Origin: CAYYBZ01 sp964470285 [NCBI: uncultured Oligoflexia bacterium]
GTDB taxonomy: Bacteria > Bdellovibrionota_G > CAYYBZ01
NCBI GenBank assembly: GCA_964470285.1
Contig: CAYYBZ010000037.1
Location: 1-11,208 of the forward strand
DNA: 11,208 bases
Direction of reading: 5' to 3'
Part shown: one piece after another, positions 6,566 to 11,208 of the stretch
Position numbering within the stretch: the stretch's first letter is position 1
How the letters are laid out: each line of letters begins with the position of its first letter
Position numbers and translations under genes: made by a program
Notes under the pieces: model-generated
Databases searched by the model: none
What the model was told of the DNA's origin: nothing
The model's input: only the letters and a program-made list of their open reading frames with translations

Positions 6566-7315
6566 TTAGCCCTTGTAAAAATCTCTTTTTACTATGTTAA
6601 GAAAGTCCGATGAAAAATTTTCCATTTCCCGCATAATTACCTTGATTCTGTTTACAAATAGGTTGAAAAAAACGACGGCCGGTATTGCCGCAAAAAGACC
6701 TATGGCGGTAGCTATTAAAGCTTCCGATATCCCCGGAGCTACTACCGCTATGCTTGTTGCCCCTTTGGCCCCTATATTAATAAATGAATTCATTATTCCC
6801 CAGACTGTTCCAAAAAGTCCTATGAAAGGCGCAGTCGAACCCGTAGTAGCAAGGAAAGAGACATATTTTTCCAAAGAGGTCGTTTCTGAGGTTATTGCTC
6901 TGTTTAGAGCTCTTTCAATGTTTTTTATGGTTCCGAGTTTTATGGACATTCTTTCGGAAGCTGAAGGGTTTGATTCCTGTTTTGAAGTGTTTTCAATTTT
7001 TATAAGTTCGACGTAACCGGCCTTGAAAACCTCTCCAAGCGGACTTGATTTTGATTTTTCAGCCGCGTTGAATATTGTATCCATGTTGTCGGATGACCAG
7101 AAAAGCTCAATAAATTTTATGGATCTTTTTTTAGCATTCTTCAGTATCCAAAGCTTTGCTCCGATTATAGACCATGAAACAACTGACAGAATTAAAAGAA
7201 GAAGAAGAACGATTTTTACGACTAAACCTGCTCCAAGAACCAGGCTGATAATGTCGTGTTTTCCTGCAACAGCCTCCGCAATCATCGGAATCGGTAATAA
7301 TGAGTCAACCAGCAT
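6566..7315 (-). CDS. tolQ: TolQ (MotA/TolQ/ExbB family) proton-channel subunit
   Basis: This 249-residue inner-membrane protein has three predicted helices at about 30-52, 160-182 and 192-222, separated by a cytoplasmic loop. The segment TGSTAPFIGLFGTVWGIMNS (159-177 region) and APGISEALIATAIGLFAAIPA (193-213 region) are the conserved second and third helices of TolQ and ExbB, which line the proton path with the TolR aspartate. Length matches the family. GGA lies about seven bases before the ATG. It is the first gene of the minus-strand operon tolQ-tolR-tolA-tolB-ppx/gppA; all spacings are 22 bases or less. Confidence 0.93.
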   Translation of the reverse strand: MLVDSLLPIPMIAEAVAGKHDIISLVLGAGLVVKIVLLLLLILSVVSWSIIGAKLWILKNAKKRSIKFIELFWSSDNMDTIFNAAEKSKSSPLGEVFKAGYVELIKIENTSKQESNPSASERMSIKLGTIKNIERALNRAITSETTSLEKYVSFLATTGSTAPFIGLFGTVWGIMNSFINIGAKGATSIAVVAPGISEALIATAIGLFAAIPAVVFFNLFVNRIKVIMREMENFSSDFLNIVKRDFYKG

Positions 7316-7522
7316 TTTATATCCTTTGTTTAATAAGTTAGCGGTAATAAAAATATCGTTCTATTTTAACCAATATAAAGGTTTTTGCTACTATATATTA
7401 GAGTAAAATCACGGGTTAATGTTCCTTAAAGGGTTTGGGAGTAAGTTCAATTATTCTCAAAGTGTTAAATTTATGGTAGTATCGCCCCGTTTTAAGAGGC
7501 AATGTTAAGGAGTTCTTAAGAT
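7316..7522 (+). promoter_or_regulatory. Divergent intergenic region between tolQ and the gene at 7523
   Basis: This 207-base AT-rich spacer must hold the promoter of the tol operon (minus strand) and any promoter of the plus-strand gene. For the plus strand, TTCTCA-17 bases-TAGTAT (7454-7482) is a weak sigma-70 candidate. On the minus strand, TTAACC-16 bases-TATATA (about 7390-7417) is similarly weak. I see no convincing operator, terminator or structured RNA here. Confidence 0.3.
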
Positions 7523-7957
7523 TTGAAGCTGGGTTATAACCATAACGTAAGATACAAAACAATGCTCTTTCATGTTCAGACGGAAGACGGTGGAGAAAAA
7601 AATCCGTGTATAACTACCCATGTTTTTTATCACGGTAATGTGATTACCTCCAGAAAATCCAATTACAGGCATCTTATGATCGAAAAAGATTTCGAGGAAA
7701 GAATAGTAAAAATGATGCAGGATCAGCATAAAGCTACGATTAAATCTCTGGTTAAAGGTGATTTTGACGAACTTGAGAATTTAAAGAGTATTCTTCCAAA
7801 AGAAGAACCTAAAAAGGAAGCCCCGGCGAAAAGCAGCGTGTATCAGATCTATAATCCCGAAAAGGACGATGAAAAACTCGACATTGAGGGCAATGAGAGT
7901 GAAAAGAGCTTAGATGAAATGATTCTTGAATACTTAAGCGATAAAAATGAGGATTAA
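7523..7957 (+). CDS. Conserved protein of unknown function, deltaproteobacteria-type family
   Basis: The 144-residue cytoplasmic protein starts at TTG 7523, with AAGGAG ten bases upstream; the next ATG (7562) lacks a ribosome binding site and would remove conserved residues. The N-terminal half (about 5-75) contains LFHVQTEDGG, 'ITTHVFYHGN' and 'MMQDQHKATIKSLVKGDFD', and looks like a compact beta-rich domain followed by helices. A charged, Pro/Lys/Glu-rich linker (about 90-125) leads to a conserved-looking tail, SLDEMILEYLS (129-139). I recall this N-terminal and C-terminal pairing from hypothetical proteins of Myxococcus and other deltaproteobacteria. No function is known to me. There is no signal peptide. 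It is divergent from tolQ and stands 187 bases before yceD, probably as a single-gene unit. Confidence 0.78.
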   Translation: MKLGYNHNVRYKTMLFHVQTEDGGEKNPCITTHVFYHGNVITSRKSNYRHLMIEKDFEERIVKMMQDQHKATIKSLVKGDFDELENLKSILPKEEPKKEAPAKSSVYQIYNPEKDDEKLDIEGNESEKSLDEMILEYLSDKNED

Positions 7958-8063
7958 AGTTTGTAACATCCTAAATATAAAGTATTTTTACTGTTTTTAA
8001 GATTTTAACCTTTTGAAATTAAAGCTTTCTTTTAAAACAGAGTGTAAATTGCTTGGGTTTTGC

Positions 8064-8091
8064 TTGACTTCTTTGCCGGTATATATATAAA
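8064..8091 (+). promoter_or_regulatory. Sigma-70-type promoter for the yceD-rpmF-plsX-fabG operon
   Basis: TTGACT (8064-8069, five of six matches) and TATAAA (8086-8091, five of six) are separated by 16 bases. Transcription would start near 8098, about 47 bases before the yceD start. This is the best sigma-70 match in the window and precedes four closely packed genes. Confidence 0.6.
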
Positions 8092-8144
8092 CTAACCGAT
8101 TAATTTATTCAGTGCATTAATATTAAAGGGAAAAAGCGTAAAAA

Positions 8145-8654
8145 ATGAAAGTTGCAGTAGCAAAAATACCATCTGTCGGAATGGATTTTGATTTTTACAA
8201 AGGCAAAGAGTGGGTTGTTGAAAACCTCAACGAGTCCGATGAACTAAAGGATTTTGTTATAGAAGGGATCAAGTGTAAATGTCATCTTAAATCGATAAAG
8301 GATCAAATATTGATTGATGGCGAGGCTTCGATTAACTTAAGACCGACTTGTTTTAGGTGTCTAAAAGAATTTGAAAGGAATTACACCGCACAACTAAGGC
8401 TTACTTGCCTTCCGGATGTAAGGAAAAAATCTCTGCGTGGTGAAGACTACATGGACGGTGATGTGGGCGTGAATTATTATACGGGACCTGAAATTGATTT
8501 GGCAAAAATTGCCAAGGAACAGGTTTTGTTAAATATACCGATGAATTTTTTATGTTCGGAAAATTGCAAGGGACTTTGTTCAAAATGCGGTCAGGATCTG
8601 AATAGAAATGAATGTAAATGTGATAAAGATATTTTAAAAGATGTCAGGAGTTAA
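8145..8654 (+). CDS. yceD: YceD/DUF177 family protein (large ribosomal RNA accumulation protein)
   Basis: The 169-residue protein shows the DUF177 layout: an N-terminal beta-rich region, a central CFRC pair (Cys69, Cys72), and a C-terminal cluster CSENCKGLCSKCGQDLN (137-153) followed by Cys157 and Cys159. The CKGLC-x-x-CG-x-x-LN motif is a family hallmark and may bind zinc. YceD-type proteins are required for normal 23S rRNA accumulation in E. coli and in plants, and are almost always found before rpmF, as here. The gene ends five bases before rpmF, with the rpmF ribosome binding site inside its final codons. The upstream sequence AAAGGG is a distant, weak ribosome binding site. Confidence 0.88.
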   Translation: MKVAVAKIPSVGMDFDFYKGKEWVVENLNESDELKDFVIEGIKCKCHLKSIKDQILIDGEASINLRPTCFRCLKEFERNYTAQLRLTCLPDVRKKSLRGEDYMDGDVGVNYYTGPEIDLAKIAKEQVLLNIPMNFLCSENCKGLCSKCGQDLNRNECKCDKDILKDVRS

Positions 8655-8659
8655 TAAAA

Positions 8660-8842
8660 ATGCCGGTACCAAAGAAAAAAAGATCAAGAACAAGAAACAA
8701 AACGAGAAGAGCAACTCAAACAGTAAAAAAACCTAACGTTATTTCGTGCCCACAATGCGGGGAACCTGTTCTTCCACACAGGGTATGTTACGGCTGCGGC
8801 TACTACAAGGGTAAGCCGATGGTTGAAATTAAGTCCGACTGA
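8660..8842 (+). CDS. rpmF: 50S ribosomal protein L32
   Basis: The 60-residue protein begins MPVPKKKRSRTRNKTRRA, the classic L32 N-terminus, which is highly basic and binds 23S rRNA. The second half is a zinc ribbon with all four cysteines kept: Cys30 and Cys33 (CPQC), and Cys43 and Cys46 (CYGC). This is the zinc-binding form of L32; many bacteria have lost these cysteines. AGGAG (8645-8649) lies ten bases before the ATG, overlapping the end of yceD, which suggests coupled expression. Confidence 0.97.
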   Translation: MPVPKKKRSRTRNKTRRATQTVKKPNVISCPQCGEPVLPHRVCYGCGYYKGKPMVEIKSD

Positions 8843-8854
8843 TTATAATAAAAT

Positions 8855-9850
8855 ATGATTATAGCGGTAGATTTAATGGGTGGGGACAGAGCTCCCGAAA
8901 ATATTCTTAAAGGGGTTTTTGAGGCTTCCAGGGAGAGAAAAGTAGAACTTGTCCTGGTCGGTGATGAAAAGATTGTAAATCGTGAGATTAACAGACTGGG
9001 AGCTGAAAATACGTTCTTTATTCATCATTCCTCACAGGTTGCAGCTATGGATGAAGACGTTGCTACAGTATTAAAGAAAAAACCTGATTCGTCGATAATG
9101 TCATCTTTTAAACTTCTCAGCGACAATAAAGCCCAAGCAGTAATAAGTGCCGGAAATTCCAAGGCTACGGTTGCTGTCGGTCTTCATACGTTGGGTATGC
9201 TTGAGGGCATAAAAAGGCCGGCTCTTGTCTCTCATTTCCCGAGTAAAAAAGGTAAATCCGTAATACTTGATATAGGCGCCAACGTAGATTCGACAGAAGA
9301 AAACTTAAAAGAATTCGCCTATATGGGTTCACTGTTTGCAGAAATAGTTCTTAAAAAGAAAGAACCTTCCGTTGCAATTTTAAGTAACGGTGAGGAAAGC
9401 GAAAAGGGTAACAAACTTACAAAATCGGCGCATCGTCTTTTAAGCAACGATAAGCTTATAAATTATACAGGGTATATAGAAGGTTCTTCTATTTTTGAAG
9501 GTTATGCAGATGTTATTGTTTGCGACGGTTTTGTGGGAAATATTGTCTTGAAAAGCTCTGAAGCGGTTGCAAGAGCCATTTTCAATGATATTAACCATAG
9601 AACTTCCTTGGAAAAACTTAAACAGAAAGATATCTTTCAACCGTTGAAAGATGCAGTTGAAAAATTTGATTTTACAAGATACGGAGGAGCTATTCTTTTG
9701 GGTGTCAAGGGCCTGTGTTCGGTTTGCCACGGATCGGCTTCTCCTTTGGCTGTTAAGAATGCCATCTTCCAAACTCAGGATTTTTTTGATATGAATTTGG
9801 CTTGTGAGTTTGAATCAAAATGGACCAGCAGATTTATATCTAAACTATAA
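8855..9850 (+). CDS. plsX: Phosphate acyltransferase PlsX
   Basis: The 331-residue protein carries the PlsX signatures: AVDLMGGDRAP (4-14), SAGNSKA (98-104), LDIGAN (138-143), LSNGEE (176-181), DGFVGNIVLK (224-233) and YGGAILLGVKG (276-286) followed by HGS. PlsX converts acyl-ACP and phosphate to acyl-phosphate, the donor used by PlsY to start phospholipid synthesis. It acts as a peripheral membrane enzyme. Length is typical of the family. The start is 12 bases after rpmF and has no clear ribosome binding site, so it probably relies on coupling or an unstructured AT-rich leader. The usual partner fabG follows 12 bases later; fabH or fabD does not intervene. Confidence 0.96.
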   Translation: MIIAVDLMGGDRAPENILKGVFEASRERKVELVLVGDEKIVNREINRLGAENTFFIHHSSQVAAMDEDVATVLKKKPDSSIMSSFKLLSDNKAQAVISAGNSKATVAVGLHTLGMLEGIKRPALVSHFPSKKGKSVILDIGANVDSTEENLKEFAYMGSLFAEIVLKKKEPSVAILSNGEESEKGNKLTKSAHRLLSNDKLINYTGYIEGSSIFEGYADVIVCDGFVGNIVLKSSEAVARAIFNDINHRTSLEKLKQKDIFQPLKDAVEKFDFTRYGGAILLGVKGLCSVCHGSASPLAVKNAIFQTQDFFDMNLACEFESKWTSRFISKL

Positions 9851-9862
9851 AAGGAGTAATAA

Positions 9863-10738
9863 ATGAATTTTTCTTTAAATGGAAAAGTTGCCGTTATAAC
9901 CGGTTCTGCAAGGGGTATTGGAAAGGAAATTGCGCTCGGGCTTGGTCGTCTGGGAGCAAAAGTAATCATATCGGACGTTGATTTGTCAACTTTATCCGGG
10001 ACTGAAAAAGAGTTCAAAGAAAGTAAAATTGACTGCTTTTCGGTTACCTGCGATGTATCGGATCACAATAATGTCAGGGATGCTGTTTTAAAAATTGAAA
10101 AGGAATTCTCTAAAATTGATATTCTTGTTAACAATGCGGGGATAACCAAAGATTCTCTGCTTATGAGATCCCGTGAAGAGGACTGGGACGCGGTTTTAAA
10201 TGTAAATATTAAGGGTGCGATGAATTGCACAAAACAGGTTATCAGAGGAATGATGAAAAGGCAGTGGGGAAGAATAATAAATATTTCTTCCGTAGTCGGA
10301 CAGATTGGCAATTCAGGGCAGGCAATATATTCAACAACAAAAGCAGGCCTTTTAGGTTTTACCAAAACAATGGCCCGTGAACTGGCATCAAGAAATATTA
10401 CGGTAAATGCTATTGCTCCGGGGTACATAAAAACCGAAATGACCGATTCCCTTCCTCAGGACGTAAAGGACAGTTTTCTTGCAAGAATTCCGCTTAAGAG
10501 GATGGGGGAGCCCAAAGATATTGCCTTTGCAGCGGCTTTTTTATGTCTTGATGATGCTTCATATATTACGGGGCAGGTTTTGGGTGTTAATGGAGGGATG
10601 TCGATGAATTTACACGAGCGGCTTAGGTTAAGTCAGTGGCCGTGCGGTTTTATTGTTGATCCTAACGGTATAGTTGTCGGCAGAGACATTTGTTCTCAGG
10701 ACATTTATGAATCTGTTCGTTTAGTTCTGTTGAAATAG
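9863..10738 (+). CDS. fabG: 3-oxoacyl-[ACP] reductase FabG with an unusual C-terminal tail
   Basis: Residues 1-248 form a complete short-chain dehydrogenase of the FabG type. The NADP-binding motif TGSARGIG spans 13-20 and NNAG 90-93. The catalytic residues fit E. coli FabG with a constant shift of five: Asn115, Ser143, Tyr156 and Lys160 (YSTTK). The domain closes with VNGGMSM (242-248), where FabG proteins normally end. It reduces beta-ketoacyl-ACP in fatty-acid elongation. A further 43 residues (249-291) follow without a stop. They include WPCGFIVDPNGIVVGRD, which resembles the last beta-strands and helix of TlpA/thioredoxin-fold proteins, not any FabG. AAGGAG lies seven bases before the ATG. 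No acpP follows. Identity of the enzyme is certain; the origin of the tail is inferred. Confidence 0.93.
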   Translation: MNFSLNGKVAVITGSARGIGKEIALGLGRLGAKVIISDVDLSTLSGTEKEFKESKIDCFSVTCDVSDHNNVRDAVLKIEKEFSKIDILVNNAGITKDSLLMRSREEDWDAVLNVNIKGAMNCTKQVIRGMMKRQWGRIINISSVVGQIGNSGQAIYSTTKAGLLGFTKTMARELASRNITVNAIAPGYIKTEMTDSLPQDVKDSFLARIPLKRMGEPKDIAFAAAFLCLDDASYITGQVLGVNGGMSMNLHERLRLSQWPCGFIVDPNGIVVGRDICSQDIYESVRLVLLK

Positions 10739-10769
10739 TGATTTTCAGAGTTATAATATTAATCAGGTT

Positions 10770-11208
10770 TTATTGAGTCTGTGGGCGGGTTTGGGAAGGA
10801 CTTTTTTTGTAAATATTTTTGAAAGCTCTGTAAAATGTTGAGAGGTCTTCGTAGCCTGCTTCGAAAGCTGCGGATGCGACAGGTCTATTTGAATTTGTTA
10901 TGAGCATTTTTGCTTTTTCACATCTTTTTTTGTTCAGGAATTTTATGAAACTTGTTCCAGCGTTTTTTCTGCAGATATTTGAAAATTGTCTTTGTGAAAC
11001 TTTTGCGAGTTTTGCAGCCTTCGGCAGGTTGAAATGTTCGTGGCAGTTTTGGGCGATGTAATTTAGGGTGTTTTTGACTCTTTGTGTGCTGTCCTGAGGA
11101 TTTTGTGAGTTTTTGTTTTCGGAGTTTTCGAGTAATGCCCTGTAGATTTCGAGCAATGTGAGGTTAAAGAGCATTTTTATTGCGATTTTGAATCCCGGCG
11201 GTTTTTTC
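10770..11208 (-). CDS. AraC-family transcriptional regulator, C-terminal part (5' end outside the window)
   Basis: The frame is open from the window edge at 11208 to the stop at 10770 (145 codons visible), so the gene is cut. The Met at 11174 is probably internal: the codons before it continue without a stop, no ribosome binding site is seen there, and 'LFNLTLLEIYRALLE' looks like the helix that closes an N-terminal sensor domain. The visible part holds both AraC helix-turn-helix motifs: one around LPKAAKLAKVSQRQFSNICR, the second around VASAAFEAGYEDLSTFYRAF, ending with the family signature 'KKSPSQTR'. Such proteins bind DNA and commonly activate transcription in response to a small molecule. 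Its stop lies 31 bases from fabG, convergently. The ligand and targets cannot be read from this part. Confidence 0.88.
   Translation of the reverse strand, partial: KKPPGFKIAIKMLFNLTLLEIYRALLENSENKNSQNPQDSTQRVKNTLNYIAQNCHEHFNLPKAAKLAKVSQRQFSNICRKNAGTSFIKFLNKKRCEKAKMLITNSNRPVASAAFEAGYEDLSTFYRAFKNIYKKSPSQTRPQTQ

Noticed and set aside
10063-10428. Minus-strand 121-codon frame inside fabG
   Set aside because: It overlaps the catalytic core of fabG, where the plus-strand frame has all expected active-site residues.

Overview
The window looks like chromosomal DNA of a Gram-negative, low-GC bacterium. A complete tolQ-tolR-tolA-tolB set implies an outer membrane. The gene at 7523 belongs to a family that I recall mainly from deltaproteobacterial and myxococcal genomes (N-terminal 'FHVQTEDGG', C-terminal 'SLDEMILEYLS'). 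I therefore favour a deltaproteobacteria-like (Desulfobacterota or Myxococcota-related) lineage, but cannot name the species. There are no rRNA or tRNA genes, CRISPR arrays or insertion sequences that I can see.

Layout. (1) 1-2600, plus strand: a cysteine-rich FimT/GspH-type pseudopilin, then a secreted zinc-metalloprotease lipoprotein resembling family M30. (2) 2600-3000: a 247-base spacer with a candidate sigma-54 promoter and a hairpin leader, followed by a 50-residue acidic helical protein. (3) 3009-7315, minus strand: a compact operon read as tolQ-tolR-tolA-tolB and ending in a short-form Ppx/GppA phosphatase; pal is not in its usual place after tolB. (4) 7316-7522: a divergent intergenic region. 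(5) 7523-7957: the conserved protein of unknown function. (6) 8064-10738, plus strand: a sigma-70-type promoter, then yceD (DUF177)-rpmF-plsX-fabG, the usual cluster linking ribosome assembly to fatty-acid and phospholipid synthesis. (7) 10770-11208, minus strand: the DNA-binding end of an AraC-family regulator that runs off the window.

How the genes work together. TolQ and TolR form the proton-driven motor, TolA spans the periplasm, and TolB is its periplasmic partner; together they support outer-membrane constriction at division. YceD and L32 serve the 50S subunit. PlsX makes acyl-phosphate for phospholipid synthesis, and FabG carries out the first reduction in fatty-acid elongation.

The most notable oddities are three. 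FabG carries a 43-residue C-terminal tail that resembles the end of a TlpA/thioredoxin-fold protein, exactly where synteny breaks (no acpP follows). The 50-residue protein sits behind a candidate sigma-54 promoter. The pseudopilin has ten cysteines, eight of them packed into 42 residues.
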